Shown: piece by piece, positions 11,571 to 24,862 of the stretch
How the letters are laid out: each line of letters opens with the position of its first letter
Position numbering within the stretch: the first letter of the stretch is position 1
Source of the DNA: Poecilobothrus nobilitatus
Lineage: Eukaryota > Arthropoda > Insecta > Diptera > Dolichopodidae
Direction: 5' to 3'
NCBI GenBank assembly: GCA_947095535.1
Contig: OX352773.1
Coordinates: 270,870,515 to 270,934,514 of the forward strand
Length of the DNA: 64,000 nucleotides
Position numbers and translations under genes: made by a program
Notes under the pieces: generated by a model
What the model was told of the DNA's origin: nothing
Database searches by the model: none
The model's input: the letters and a program-made list of their open reading frames with translations, nothing else

Positions 11571-13074
11571 ATAAATTATATTGTGTTTTTTGAATGAAGT
11601 TTTTTTTAAATAAGTAATTTTCAACCGACTCAAATTCATTTTTTTTTTTTGGAAATTTATTCAGAAATATTTTTTATATTTTTTATTTTTCTATTTATTG
11701 TTTTTTTTTCATAATTTTCATTGTATTAAACACTTTTTTCCAATCTTATTATAAATGCGTTTCTTTTATTTATAACCAATATTTATTTTTTTTTGTTTTT
11801 GTATTTTAGAAAATATTAAATGAGATCCAAAATCAAAAAAAAAAAAGAATATAAAGTAAAGCGTTAAGCATTTATGTACTTCTCATTTAGGTTTCATGCT
11901 TGAATATATATTAATTTTCCATAATAAATTTAAAATTTTTTTTTTTTTGTAAAGAATACAAAAAATTAAAAATTTAGATATGAAATAGATATAAAAAAGA
12001 AGGCAGTAGGTAAAATTAAAGATTTCTAAAGGTGTACATTTTCAAAAAGACAATAAAAACATTTTAGAATTTTAACTTCAATTTTCAAGAAACGCTATAT
12101 AAATTATAAATTCCGTTAACGCATAAAAATATTATGGGCGAAACTTTATTTTAGGTCCCGCATCTGATCCTTTTTTTATATGAATTAATACAAAAACAAA
12201 AAAAACTTTGCAAAAACACGGTTGGACATACGAATAAACATGTTTAGGTCTGATGTTCCGAAAGACGTCATTAAGAGGTTGAAATAGTCCTTATGAGAGT
12301 ATATTCACGATATCTAAGAGGTGATAAGATTTACTTTCTAAAAATATGGACTTTTTTGAGGCAATTTTTACTCGTCATTAAAGAACATAAGAACAATAAC
12401 GAGAAAATTTAAATGAAGATTTAAAAAAAATTAAGAACAATAACGAGAAAATGAAATTTAATTACGCCAAATTGATAATGACTTTTGTCAATTATTTAAA
12501 GTTTCTCTAAAATTGAAAAAAATGCATACATAATGTATGCATATAAAAAATCTGAAAAAAACTTAAAAATTTTGATGCAAAAGTAATCACAATATTAAAA
12601 TACTTTTTATTGTCTTTTTCAAAATGTATACATCTTAGAAATAAACTCCATAACTTTAGCTATCGTCAAAAAATTAATAATTTATGAAGCATACATAAAT
12701 TTAATTCATATATGTTTTTGATTTTTTAAGATTCAAATTCCTTTTAGAATAAATTTAAAATATTATTTCTAAAAGTTCTAAAACATAATAAGGATTTCAA
12801 TTTAGTTTTTAGTATTATTTTCGTATTTAAATTAATTATAAAGGTCATTGGCCAACTAAATAAAATTTTCAATGATCTTTTCCACAATTTAATTTAAATT
12901 TTTATCTTCAATTAAAAAGCTTCATATTTCAACTTACTTCAATGTTTGCCCCCTTGTCACCTTTAGAGTTCAACTTAATTGTTGAATTAATTTCAATCGC
13001 TTACATTTTACAATATATACAGATTTCAAAAACGAAAACAAAAAATTGTAATTAACTAATTACTCACCTGTCCT
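11571..13074. other. AT-rich DNA with one short direct repeat
   Basis: A 20-base direct repeat, AAGAACAATAACGAGAAAAT, occurs at 12389-12408 and 12433-12452. The stretch 12220-12400 is slightly less A/T-rich (contains GTCTGATGTTCCGAAAGACG) and may be an old repeat, but no second copy is present in the window. The rest is featureless A/T-rich sequence. Confidence 0.5.
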
Positions 13075-13149
13075 TAATATAAAAAACAACGAGTCAACTA
13101 TGTCAACAAACAACTATGTCAACTTTAGGATATACACATGAGCATTGTA

Positions 13150-14015
13150 AAGGGTGTTTTTTTTAGAATGATAGAATTTTAAATAGAAATAAAACACATT
13201 TAAATTAAGATTGAAGCCAAATTTTTTTTATTTGAAAGGTAATTTCATATGTTCACCACGACTAGCTCCGAGGAACCACATTTGATCAACACCAGTTTTG
13301 GACCACTTTTGCGAGTAATTCAGGCCTTATTTCATCAATAAAACGAGTTATGCTGGCTTCTAAAACGTCTATTGTTTCTGGTCATTCAGCATAAACCAAT
13401 GACTTCACATAACCCCAAAGAAAATAATCAAGGAGCGTTAAGTCGCATGATCTTGGAGGCCAATTAATTGAACCATTTCTCGAAAGAATTTTATCTTTCT
13501 TTCAATAAATCAATTGTTTCGGTAGCAGTAGGAGGAGTAGCACCATCTTGTTGGAAGCAAAACAGTTCCGGATCGATACCATTTAAATTTTGAAACAAAA
13601 AATCGAGCACCGTTCACGGTAACATTAGCTCCAGCATCGTTTTTAAAGAAATATGGACCGATGATGCCTCCAGCGTATAAACCACACAATACGGTGCATT
13701 TTTCAGGATGGAATGAAACCTGCTGAATTTCTTAAGGATTGTTTTCGCTCCATATACGGCAATTTTGCTTGTTTACGTAGCCGTTCAACCAAAAATGAGC
13801 TTCATCACTAAACACAATTTTTCGATTTCGAAATTTGGCGAATAGAACACTAAATAAATTTCAACAATTTGCAAACGTTGTTGCGGCATGAGTCTTTCCA
13901 TGATAATTTGTCAATGCTTATTGAAATCAAATAAAAAACAAATTGGCTTCAATCTTAATTTATATGCGTTTTATTTCAATTTAAAGTTCTATCATTCTAA
14001 ACAAAAAACACCCGT
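13150..14015 (-). mobile_element. internally deleted rosa-type (DD41D) element, 866 bp, with TIRs and TA duplication
   Basis: Terminal inverted repeats of about 70 bp are still recognisable: the left begins AAGGGTGTTTTTTTTAGAAT and the right, reverse-complemented, ACGGGTGTTTTTTGTTTAGA; both continue through GATAGAA..TT..AAT...AAATAAAAC and AAATTAAGATTGAAGCCAA. The element is bounded by TA at 13148-13149 and 14016-14017. Its inside is a shortened minus-strand transposase gene in which the first codons are joined to the catalytic half, so it could only be moved by an enzyme supplied from elsewhere. It sits inside repeat B copy 1. Confidence 0.92.
13228..13901 (-). pseudogene. truncated rosa-type transposase pseudogene
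   Basis: Minus-strand start ATG at 13899-13901, then MPQQRLQIVEIYL, after which the helix-turn-helix and linker region is missing and the sequence resumes near KIVFSDEAHFWLNGYVNKQN in another frame. Unlike the copy at 4167-5147, the codons for all three catalytic aspartates are kept (in SDEAHF, QQDGAT and LLDYFLW), although frameshifts and stops separate them, including about 8 missing bases between the second and third. The C-terminal ASRGEHMK-type motif ends at a stop at 13228-13230. Full-length relatives are about 340 codons, so roughly a third is gone. Confidence 0.88.
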
Positions 14016-14400
14016 TATATGTTGTTTCCATAAAAAGTGATTATTTTTTAGAAAATTTCAGATGCATAGCTTTATTAAGTACCAAAATATAAATTATGCT
14101 TTTATGAAAAAAGAAATCGTGTGGCAGGTACCCGAATTTGCTGATCTAAACCCACCAAATTATACAGAAACTAACTAACAGTTTTACAAAAGTGATATCG
14201 TAAAAATTTCAAAATCTTAGCTTCTTTATTTCAGTTATCGTGCGGATGGACAGACGTATATGACTAAATCGATTAAAAATTCGATTCTGAGCAAGAATAT
14301 AATATACTTTATTTTATCTAGTTCAGATCCCTTAAGGTGTCATAAACGTAATAGCAAATTTATCATACCCTTGAACATACGCTCATACGGGTATAATAAC

Positions 14401-16319
14401 AGAAAATAAATTAAAGTTTGAATTCAAAGTTCAAATGAAGTTTTTTTTAGTTTAAAGCTTGCTTTTCTTAAATACACTTAATTAAAGTCAGTCAAGTAAT
14501 TAAAATTCAATATTATAGCAACAATTAAACCATGTTGTAAATTTAATAATATATATTACTTTGTTTTTCAAGATTTTAAAATTTTTAGTTAAAGTATAAT
14601 ATGGTATAACCGTATAACCTTTACATTAAGTTAATTTAATAATTTTGTTTAAAACTTTTTTATAATCCATTTTTTTTTGCGATATATAGACATCTCGATA
14701 TATATATAGTCTCTTCTCTAGACGCTAAAACATTTGCAAGAGGAATTGATAGAAATAAATAAATTGAATCGTTTTCTATATATATATAAAAGAGTATATA
14801 ACGAAATTGCCGATAGTATATAGAAAAAATTTTGTAAAACTAAATATGAGGGTTTTTAATGAAAACAAAAAATGAATATTTCATGATTCACAGTAAATTT
14901 CAAAAATGTATTTTTGGCTTAGTGTTACATATTGACAAACATAAACACTTAATAAAAGTTTTTATTATATTTTATATTCTAATCACTTAAATATTTTTGC
15001 CTAAACCAGATATCTTATCGGTAAAGGATTTACGATAATTAACCACGAATGAATTTTAAACACAATTACTTTATTTTAATGTTTTTCATTATTAAGCAAC
15101 AAAATGTAAAATTACAAATTTGCTGTTTTAAATCTAATCGTCTTAATATAAGTTTCATTTTGCTTTTCATAACTAAACTGAAAGTGTATACAAACAGCGT
15201 ACCCGTTTACTCTTATTTTCCACAAATTACATGTGAGAATAAGATAAAATATAAAAAAAAATTGAAAGGAAATCAAAAAAAAAAAATATTAATAAGCAAA
15301 TTTATATCTACTTATAAATGTTGGTATATTTAATTTAATCGTACAACCTCCCCTGTTTATATTTTGTTTGTACAAAAAAAAAATTTTATTCCCCATTCAT
15401 GGTGTGATAATCAAAAATCGCATGCAGATTATAAGTAAATGTTGAAAATTTTTCAAACATTTTTCATATTCAGTTTTACGAAGTCTTAACAAAATCCCTT
15501 AATTATTTCAGTAACAATCTGAATCACATACATTCATGTAGGCATATGTATATACCTATATGTACTTACTTTACTACTACACCTTGAAAACTAAACTAAA
15601 AACTTAAATTCTAAAAGAGTATTATGTATTATTTTTTTAACTATGCTTCATACCGTATAGTCTGTTCTCTTTTAAACGTTTTTTTTTAATGCTGCTGATA
15701 AGTGATACGGTTGGTCTTATCTTTCACGTTAATCGCAACAATCTTTCTGATCGTGTTGGGTTTCCATTCATTCTTTTTAAATTTAAAATTTTTTTTTATT
15801 TAAAAATTAGTTACTGCTTCAAAGGGAAAAACTGTATAGTATAAAATATTGTAAGAATTGAATTCGATTTGCCTTAAGGTTTTATTTTTTATCATTATCG
15901 TTTATTACTATTATAGCTGTTATTGTTGGTGGGTTTCACTGTGACTAGGAAACGTTTTTATTTTGTTCACATTTTTTTTATCCCATTTATTTCCAATTTT
16001 TTTTATTTTTTACAGTCATTGATATGGTATAACTTGGGTATGATGCGATAATAATAACGATGACGATGTTATATAATTGTTTTTATTTTATATAGAAATG
16101 AATGTATGTTGTAATGTTCGTGATCATTGTATTTATTATTTAAATTAAGATTTTATAAATTCCGAAATTCTAAACAAAAAAACTTTTCTGAATTCAATCT
16201 AATTTTAAATTTCGAATTTATTTATATATTAGAAGCATTTATTGATAAGATCAAAATTTGATATAAATGTATGTATTTTAAATAAAATTTTTAAATTCTT
16301 TTTCAAATAATTAATTTGT
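14401..16319. other. AT-rich DNA, no gene; slightly more complex stretch at 15640-15780
   Basis: Mostly A/T-rich unique DNA. The 94-codon frame 15049-15333 (plus) ends in a lysine run encoded by poly-A and looks random. At 15640-15780 the sequence is less monotonous and holds TGATAAG (15696-15702) and CTTATCT (15716-15722), both GATA-factor-type motifs in opposite orientation; this could be regulatory but two such sites are weak evidence. Confidence 0.4.
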
Positions 16320-16450
16320 TGCAGGTTAGATTAGGCGGGAATTTTGTGAGACCCGCAGAGGCGTAGTAAAGTTCCATCATAACAGTTCTAAAGATTTGTT
16401 TTATATATTAAATCTGCTGGTCAGTTCGAAGAACCTTTGTCTTCTAATGA
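16320..16450. repeat. possible old repeat fragment, less AT-rich
   Basis: The block GTTAGATTAGGCGGGAATTT, then TGTGAGACCCGCAGAGGCGT and AGTAAAGTTCC, stands out for G+C content and resembles the dispersed-repeat style of fly genomes. A CTGGTCAGTTCGAAGAACCT block follows. No second copy exists in the window, so it is only a suspicion. Confidence 0.3.
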
Positions 16451-18339
16451 GTAATAGATTAGTTTAGTTCAAACTCATTAAATTTATTCTAATCGGAATC
16501 TTACGCTTAAACAAAACATTTTCATTAAAATTTCCATAATTTCGTTTTAGAATTTCAGTATTTTTTTTTCCGCACTATTTAATTTTTCTTTCTTTGGAAT
16601 TTTTACAAGCGAAATATTTGTAGTTATATACCATACCTTATATATTCATATATATTTTACTTTTTATTTTCATTTTGTTTTATTTTTCTTCTAGTTACTT
16701 TTGATTCGAAAAATCGATGACGAACATGAAAATCATTTCATTTTAAAAATTAATTCTTTATGATTTCCTTACATTGAAATCAACATATTTTTTACACACA
16801 TAGAAATAAAAGAAAACAAAACGATAAAGAAAATATTATATATAACTATTAATTCCATTCATTCTTAAAAAAAAAAAGTCCTTTCGAAAACAAAAATAAT
16901 TAAAATTAAATTAAAAAGAAAATAAAATAAATCGATTGTCGAAAATAAAATTACAGTGGGACTGAGTAAGTACTAAAACACATTAGAAATGTAACAAATT
17001 TAAAAATTTAATTTGACAAAACAATTTATTGAAAGTAAAGTAAAACAGATCAAATGAAATCGATTAGTTATAACAAAAATTATTAAATGCATTTATTGAA
17101 ATTTTTCTGAATAATTTAAATTATAAATGTATGATTTAAGGTTCTGTATACGATTTTAATAATATCGAGCGGTATACATATTAAAGTAAATCATTCATAA
17201 CTGTTATTTAATTGCTTTTTCAGTCATATTTTACACGAATATTTAATAAAACTCAACAAATTATACTTAATAAAAATATTATGTTTATTTTAAGTATCTT
17301 TAATTTATATTAAAATACACCCCGACCATGTTGTATACATACTGATTATAGATTCCTAAAAAAAAGAGCTGTTTAAAGAAGGACGTGAATTAATTTACAT
17401 AGAAAAAAATTATTAAAACTACAATTTTTCTTTAAAGATAATCGAAAAATCATGAGGCACTTTCATCAAATTGAATAAAACCTTATTTGGAAAACACTAG
17501 TGAAAAGCGTTTTAAACATATCAATATAATCTTCAAATATCAATTTTTCGTTTCATCTTTAAAAAATTATCAAAATTTTTCAATTTAAGAATTTTTCCTT
17601 GTAAGAATTTATAGGTTAACACAAATATATTTAATCTTACAGTTGTTTTTAAGGATGGACAAAATCTTAACCAATTCAATACTTAAAAACATTTTTCTTT
17701 TTTTCTTTTTTGTGCTCTTTTTATTTTATTTTAATTTTTTGTTTGTTTTTCAATTTTAAATTCTCGTATTGATTTTTTTTTTGGCTTCATTTGCTTTGTA
17801 CTCGTATTTGAATCTTTACTACGTCGATCACTTTTGTCTTTTCTAAATTTGTTTTGTGTTAAAGTACGAAAATCTTTTTAGATTATTTATGGAAATTCAA
17901 ATTAACTCATTATTTTCAATTTTCAAGATTATTTTTAGTTTTTAAACATTTAATTTTAAATAAACTAAGAATAATATCATTAACCTGTTTTCTAACCAGC
18001 ATGACTGTATTGGAAGTTTGTAGTTAGAAATAACTCATAAAATTACAAATTTTAAATTAATTGTAAAAAAAAAAAAAAACACTAAATAAATTGGACTAAT
18101 TAAATAAATTGAAATTTTGATTTAATGCCAAAATTCGTATTTACATACATATAGAAATTTTTAAAATAAAATTACTAATTTCTAGATATTTCTTTTAATT
18201 CTATTGCAAAACAAAGTATTGAAATCGTTTTCATGCTCGATGACAAAAGATTTTTAGAGGTTTCAAAATTTTAGAAAATCCAATAAGTTGTTGTTGAACA
18301 TATAATTTATGTAAATTTTTCCATTTAACAAGAAAGCAC
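16451..18339. other. AT-rich DNA, nothing recognised
   Basis: Unique A/T-rich sequence with homopolymer runs (for example poly-T in 17697-17790 and poly-A at 18066-18078). No repeat shared elsewhere in the window and no plausible reading frame. Confidence 0.5.
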
Positions 18340-18435
18340 GTGATTGATTGATTCTTTATTAAATAATATAGGTACAATATTACATTTTAATTTTGGGATC
18401 GTTTTCATGTCAGATGTGGGCCAAAGCAAACACGT
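18340..18435 (-). mobile_element. possible 5'-truncated LINE 3' tail
   Basis: Read on the minus strand, a moderately G+C-containing stretch (CCAAAACGTGTTTGCTTTGG, about 18421-18440) is followed by TTGTACCTATATTATTTAAT and then AATAAAGAATCAATCAATCA (18343-18362). A polyadenylation-type AATAAA followed by short tandem TCAA units is how many Jockey/CR1 LINEs end. No coding part remains and no target duplication was found. Confidence 0.4.
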
Positions 18436-20095
18436 TTTGGATTTTTTTTATACTTTTCTTCTTAGATTATTAAGCTAATGATTAAGCTATTAGTATATCA
18501 AGTGTTATATGTTGGGAATAAAAGGCTATATATTTATTATAAGAGAGTATACATTTATAAAATTAATTTTAAAATTCCCAATTTAATTTCTATAGTAGAT
18601 AACTTTATATGTCTTTAATACCTTATGTATATAATATATATAGTATTTGAATGTAAACCGTAAATAATATACACACAATATTAAAAAATTCAGATTACCA
18701 GATTATAATCTAACAAATAATACATACTTACCTACATACACCTATTTCAGATAAATTACCTAATATTTTGATTTTACTTGGAACTTATAGTCTGCCCTAT
18801 ACAAATTTTTTATCATTAAACTATCTAAAATAATTTCTTGTTAAAACATAAAATTTTAAACAATACGCAGTACCTTTAAGTCTTCAAACACGTTATTTAT
18901 AACATAAATAATGAAATATTGCAAAAATTTAAATATTCTATTTATTAAATTTAATGTCTTTCCATCAAAATATATGAAAATTTTTACTGTTTTATTTTGG
19001 TAAACAATAAATATTTATAGATATTCATTTGAAATTTAAATATATACTAAATACTGAAGATAACTCAAAAAAAATTTTAAGAAAAATCTTGAAATAAAGG
19101 AAATTTTATAATACATAATATATATATATACAATTTATGGAATATATAAATGTAATAAGTGAAAGTCGTCTAATAAAACAGAATTGCTTTTGCTTCAAAA
19201 TTTTTTATTACCTATTCTTCAATTGTATACATATACAAGTAGTACATAATATTTATTCTATTAATCTTCACTTATCCTAAATTCTAATGTCAGACTGAAT
19301 ATTAAAAACTCTTAAGTCTAGACATAATTAATACCAGATTAATATACTTACAAATGTAGGTATATATCTCTAGATATACTCATATTGTCAAAAAAATAAG
19401 AAACATTTTTTTTAATAACTTTATCATATAGATAAATTTTGTAAAATATTTAAAATTTTATTTACTTAACTATAAAGTTAGAATTTAATTTATTTTAAAT
19501 ATGTATTGTAAGGCTTATATACGATTATATGCAATACATGTTATATTTTTATAATTTAAGTCAAATACCAATCAAAATATGTACCGATTAGTTTTTCAAT
19601 GAAAATTTTGTATCACGATTTCTATAAACATTACAGTTGTATTAAAACATATTATTTTGATGATAAAACTAATTATGTACTAACTAGTTAAGTTTATTTA
19701 AGAATAAAGCAAATAAAAAATAATAAAAAAAACTTACTAAAATATTTTAAAATAAAAATTAAAAATAAATTTAGAAAATATTATAAGTTGTTCTAGCAAA
19801 ATTTTCACTAATAATCACTTAATTTTTATTTAAGTGTATTTTTTACTTTCAAAATACATTATTATTAAAAAAAATAATAATTCACAATTATATATATATA
19901 ATATTATGTATCTATATAATACATTATATAATGCTCAATATATGTATGTACATACATATTTATATCTACTTGATTTTAATTTAATAATTAATACTTTTAC
20001 ATTGTAATAAAATTTCAAAATTACAATTTTTAAACAAAACAAACATTAGTTGCGGTTTCGACTCTCTATAAAATTTCAATTTATGCTTTGCTTTT
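18436..20095. other. AT-rich DNA, nothing recognised
   Basis: Among the most A/T-rich parts of the window, with several ATGTATGTACATACATAT-type runs (near 19940-19960). No coding or repeat structure recognised. Confidence 0.5.
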
Positions 20096-20370
20096 TAGCA
20101 CATTTTCAAAAAATTTTGAAAAAATGTGCTTATTAATTTCACTCTTTTCGTCTGTGCGCGCCCCTTCTGGGTGTTTACAAAACTTTTACACCGTTCAAAA
20201 TAAAGCAATGAAATTTTAAATAGGCCAAATGATAGCTACTTTTATTAGCTATACAAATATTTATATACATATATAATAAATACATAGTTTTGGCATACGG
20301 TATTTTAATTTACCCTTATGCGATGCTCAATTTTTGCAGAATTTTTAGCCCCTTTTATCTTCTAAACAAT
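20096..20370 (-). repeat. dispersed repeat A, copy 2 (internally deleted)
   Basis: Reverse-complemented, this shows the A-family order: TTGAGCATCGCATAAGGGTA, AAATACCGTATGCC, TAGCTATCATTTGGCC, then directly TTTCATTGCTTTATTTTGAA and GTGTAAAAGTTTTGTAAACA, the GTGAAATTAATAAGCACAT block and the terminal hairpin (20096-20130). Compared with copies 1 and 3 it lacks about 150 bp in the middle. Similarity may extend to about 20500. Confidence 0.75.
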
Positions 20371-23104
20371 TTAAATTAGAAACTTGAAATATTTAGGACA
20401 GTCAGAACTTTGAACATAAGGATAAGTTATTTAAGAAAATATTTTTGTGTCGTCCTCCGTTTAGAAGCTATATAGTTATGTAGTCAAAAATTGAGCATTC
20501 CCTATTTTTTCAGATCTGTCCAAATTTTTTTTTAAAGTACCTACATAATGTACAAAAATTAAAGATCCAACAATATTATTTTTATTCCTGTTAGCAATTT
20601 TCCTTAATTTACCTGTAAATTTCCATAGCATTACCTTTAAATTTCCCACTTTTTTCTAACAAATATTTCTAACAATTTTTTTTTAATTTTTATATTATTA
20701 TAATTTTATTTAATATACCTATACTTATGTGCTCTTTACCCAAAATTTATTATCTAAATATTTTTTAAATTTGGAAATGTATTTTTTTGAAAATTCTTTG
20801 ACTTTTTCAGTACTTGTTTTTATGGTTTGGTTTTAAAAATATCTACATATTATATATAAAAAAAATAATTACAATTACAATACAACATTTATCAGATATA
20901 ACGAACGACATATTGAATACCATTCATTATTCATTTTAAATTGATTTATTTATTTTATGTTTCTTTATTCAAATTTTATTTTACTTTTTAAAATTTTCAA
21001 ATATAAAATTTATTATTTTTAAAGTTTTTATTTTATTATATTTTAAATTTTTCAATTAAATGCAGATCGTCTCTAGGTATTCACTATTCATGCTTTAGTT
21101 CTTTCAAAAAAAAAAAAAAATCTTTTATGCCAAAAAAACGTGCAAATCAAGAAAAATATCCAACATTAAAAATAGGTACACCTATAACTGGGAGGTATCA
21201 AATAAATAAAAAAAAAATCTTAACTAATTTAACACATGCAGTTATGGTCTACTAATTGAAATCCGCACAGATAAAATTTTGCTTTTGAATATAAATATAA
21301 ATTTTTGTAATGAAGTTTATTTTGAATTGAATAATATCTCTATTTATGGTGGGAAACTTTATTTAATATCTTATTATAGATAACAGAAATGACTAGTTTT
21401 ATCATTTTATAATTGAAAATTTATTAAATTTATAAGGGACAATACAAATATTGACCAAAAATGTAATAGTTCAGATAGAACAAATTGATTTCTTTCTTAT
21501 AAAACTTAAGAATATTAACTATCGTAATCAATTATAACAGGGCCGATTTGAAGTTCTCGTTAGAGTTAACATTGCAAATGAATAGATTCAGGCAATTTTA
21601 GTAGAAGTTTTTTTTTTTTTTAAGTCACATATATTAAGATGAAGATTCACTGTTCCGGGGCAAAATAGGTAATATTTCTTTATATTTCAATAAGGAGTCT
21701 TATAATGAAAAGTAAAAGTTTTCAAATCTTACGTACTAATTTACCTCTTCTTACTTAATTTGTAAATATTTTATTGAGCACGTTATATTTTTTCAATATT
21801 TAAAAGTGTTACCGCACCTTATAAGTTATAACTAAAGACCATAAATTCAGATTGGTTAACAATGCGATATTATAAAAAAACTATGTATTCAAGTTGATTT
21901 TAATTTTCTATCGAGGAGCCGTTGCATTTTTGATACTTTCAATTAAGCGTATTCCATAGTTCTCTTTGAAGCTAAATTAATTGGTTGTATTTAAATTTAT
22001 TAATGGATAAATTTATTCGAAAAATTTTGAATAGGTTGGCAATAGATTTATGGTCTGTATAAAAAAACATTTATTACATTTTTTTCTGCTTTAGAAAACT
22101 TAAGATAAGTAATATAATGGCATATAAAATTCATTATGAAAACAAGCTATTTAAGACAATTCTTTTACCATCTTTTCATTTTTTTGATAATACCCAGGCA
22201 TTTTTATATTTTGCCTTTCTTTTTTCTTATCATACATACAATACTGTTAATTTCATTCATCTTAATCTTTAACAACGGTTTGAGCGAAAAATAAAAGTAA
22301 AACATATTTTATTTTGTTTTTAATACATTTTCCGTAATTTCATTTACAATACTGGTACATCGATTAATAGCATAATTATTGATATAAATAATATATAAAA
22401 AACATAATATTATGTATTTATACATATATTTATATTTAATACAAATTTAACACATATATTATTAAATAATATTATTATTTACTTACCTATTATTTAATTT
22501 TATTTGATTACCCAATGTGTTTTCAAACTAAAAAATGTTTCAAATCTATTCTTTTATTTACACCAGAACTAATAAAGTCGTATTAAATTCAAAATTCCCA
22601 TAACAAAGTACGGGTAAATTTATTGAATTAATAGTGGTATGTATACTTTGCATAACGAAATTTATACAAAAAACAAAAGCACATCTGCCATTTTTTCAAT
22701 ATCCAACACTAAATTCATTTTCTTTTATTTTTAGACATTTTATAAGAACTTTTCTAAAAATTAAGAAGGACTTAAAACATTACTTAAATAAAATAATCAC
22801 CTTAAAAAACCACAAAAAAGAGTCAATGTATTATCAACTTTTTTGATTTGAGCTTGTCAATTTATTTGTAATAATGATTTTTTAAGTTCTTGCCAAGTAC
22901 GGTTGTTTTTATATTTCAAACGTTACTTAAAATATCAGTTTACCAAATAAATGAAGTACATACTCATTCATACTAAAAATAGCAAAGTTCTTAGTTTAAA
23001 GTTTATTTAGTTTACCACTTTTATCGTTATACGTAAAATTGAATACTCCGCTGAAAGCCAATTACATGGGTTTGAATATCAAAAATAAACAAAAAAAAAG
23101 GAAT
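20371..23104. other. AT-rich DNA, nothing recognised
   Basis: Long stretch of unique A/T-rich sequence. A poly-A run lies at about 21106-21120 and a poly-T run at about 21608-21621. The 70-codon frame at 22634-22846 has random-looking composition. No terminal repeats or tRNA-like boxes seen. Confidence 0.5.
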
Positions 23105-23480
23105 TTTCACAAATGAAACCAGCATCAGCCGGCCATAAATAGGTAGGTAGGGGATGCAGATGCATACTTAGCCAGTTTATACCCGTAGTGATACCCTGTA
23201 TCAGTGTTTCTCCTAATTAAACCAATGGGAACTTCTTACAAAGAGCTGTAAATTACTTAAGTCCAACTCCGATCGAAAAGGGTGTTTAAGAAAAAATTAT
23301 GGAGAAACTTTCTTTTTTTTAGAGCAAGATCCGGGCATTCACACAACAGGTGAAAGATTGATTCCTTTCCTTTTCATCTGTACAGCTCCTACGAAAATCA
23401 TATGAGGGAAATCCTAGCCTTCTGGCATGACTACCGACCAGACAATATCCCGTTAAAACTCCAGCCAGCCATAAAAAGAA
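23105..23480 (-). pseudogene. R1/LOA-like LINE 3' end
   Basis: On the minus strand the sequence reads VLTGYCLVGSHARRLGFP (about 23400-23460), then, after a frameshift, ESIFHLLCECPDLALKKRKF (about 23300-23365). The pattern 'LTGH-x-x-L-x-x-HA ... HLLCECPaL' is the C-terminal end after the reverse transcriptase in R1/LOA/I-group LINEs; here one expected CxxC pair is blurred by the frameshift. Downstream, TATCACTACGGGTATAAACT and a CCTACCTACC-type tail (23140-23155) look like the element's 3' UTR and end. It is 5'-truncated and dead. Confidence 0.7.
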
Positions 23481-24862
23481 AATTTTCTAATTTTGAAATT
23501 AAAACCACCAACCCCTACCAACTTGGTTGTCGGCATTCTCATATATAACCACTATTCTAAATAAAATTTGTCAAAAGTCAAAAGCTTATTTCTATTTGTA
23601 CATTTAACTATTTTTTTATAATAGCATAACTGACAGCTGTACAGTAATCTTTAAGTGATTATTATAACCGGAATGGAATGACAGCATAATTTTGGAACAA
23701 ATTTTAATATTTAATGTATAATTCCAAAAAGGCTTTTTTTTTTAATATTTCGTTAAAGTTAAGATATTATGAACGATTTCGTAAAAATATTATGAATGAT
23801 ATCTTTTAATTTTTTATTGTAAAACCAAAAGTTCAAATAATAATTTATAAATTTAACTGTTATTATCGTAATTTTCATTATAAATGCATTTAACGTTAGA
23901 AGTAAAAAAATCTGCTTTAAGATAAAAATTTCTTTAATTTTGCACCCATATTAAAATATTCGTCATGTTTCACCGTTGTTGTTTCATATTTTCAATTTCA
24001 AGCATAGGGCGATAAAAAATTTCGAACGTATATACTTCTATAGGAACATTATGCACAAATAAAATAATGATTACACACTTAAAAGAATAAAATTTTTAAA
24101 CAAAAGGCCCTTCATAATTATTTTATACTATTTTTAGCATCTCTACTATTTGTTAGCATCTATTCATAACTGTTTATGATTATTGCAAATATAATTCATT
24201 TGTAAAAAATGCCTGCAGGATTTTAAATATTATTCAGTCACAGTTGCATTCTGCACACTGATCAAACATGTGTTTGTCCTTTAAAATTATATTTTGCTTT
24301 TAAAAAATGTGTTTCCGTCATAGGATAAAAATAGTACTACACTTTTACTTAATAATATTAACATTAAAATTTAATTATCTTTATTGAAATTTCTTCTGAA
24401 TATACACATTTGTATATACATAATATGTACTTACGAGTACATTAAAATTATAGTGTAATAACATGAATATTATATAACATTAATATAAAGTATATTTTTG
24501 TATAATGAGTAATGACAAAAATAGGTAAAGATTATATTGACAACAAGCAGCCCAACTATAGTATAAGTTACTATCCGTGACTAATTACATAATAATCATT
24601 TCGATAAATTATATATTTCTTATTTTTTACTGTCTTCTTTTTTTTATTATTAACAATTTGTTAGCATGCATATATCAGATCATTTCATATTAACCCTTTC
24701 GTATATCTGAACTCTCAGTTACATTCTTCCTAAAAGTTTTGATCTAAACTTGTTAATTTAATTTTACTTTTCTCATTTAATAAACACATTTTATAAAAAT
24801 ATTGTTTTATACCACAAATTAAATTATTCTTTTGTTTTACAACTGAATACAATTAAAAACGA
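23481..24862. other. AT-rich DNA, nothing recognised
   Basis: Unique A/T-rich sequence. A short stretch around 23625-23700 (GCATAACTGACAGCTGTACA) is less A/T-rich but carries no identifiable signal. Confidence 0.5.

Larger units (their letters stand above)
13075..14400 (+). repeat. dispersed repeat B, copy 1, split by a rosa-type element
   Basis: The left part (about 13090-13147, containing GTCAACTTTAGG and ACACATGAGCATTG) and the right part (14018-14400) align in order with repeat B copies 2 (24863-25313) and 3 (52890-53345). The join point is the TA at which the 866-bp rosa-type derivative inserted. Shared blocks on the right are TGTTTCCATAAAA, GTGTGGCAG, a GGATGGACAGACGTATATGA block, AGTTCAGATCCC, TTAAGGTGTCATAAACG and a terminal GGGTATAATAA. 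No open frame. A CAACTATGTCAAC direct repeat lies at 13095-13107 and 13111-13123 in the left part. Confidence 0.72.

Noticed and set aside
15049..15333. 94-codon open frame
   Set aside because: Composition follows local A/T content (Lys/Ile/Phe/Asn), the end is a poly-A-encoded lysine run, and no motif is visible.
15696..15722. Pair of GATA-type motifs as an enhancer
   Set aside because: Two short A/T-compatible motifs in 64 kb of A/T-rich DNA are expected by chance; mentioned only in the regional note.
16955..17030. Tc1-like terminal repeat (CAGTGGGACTGAGTAAGT)
   Set aside because: No matching opposite end or transposase motif nearby; similarity is short and could be chance.
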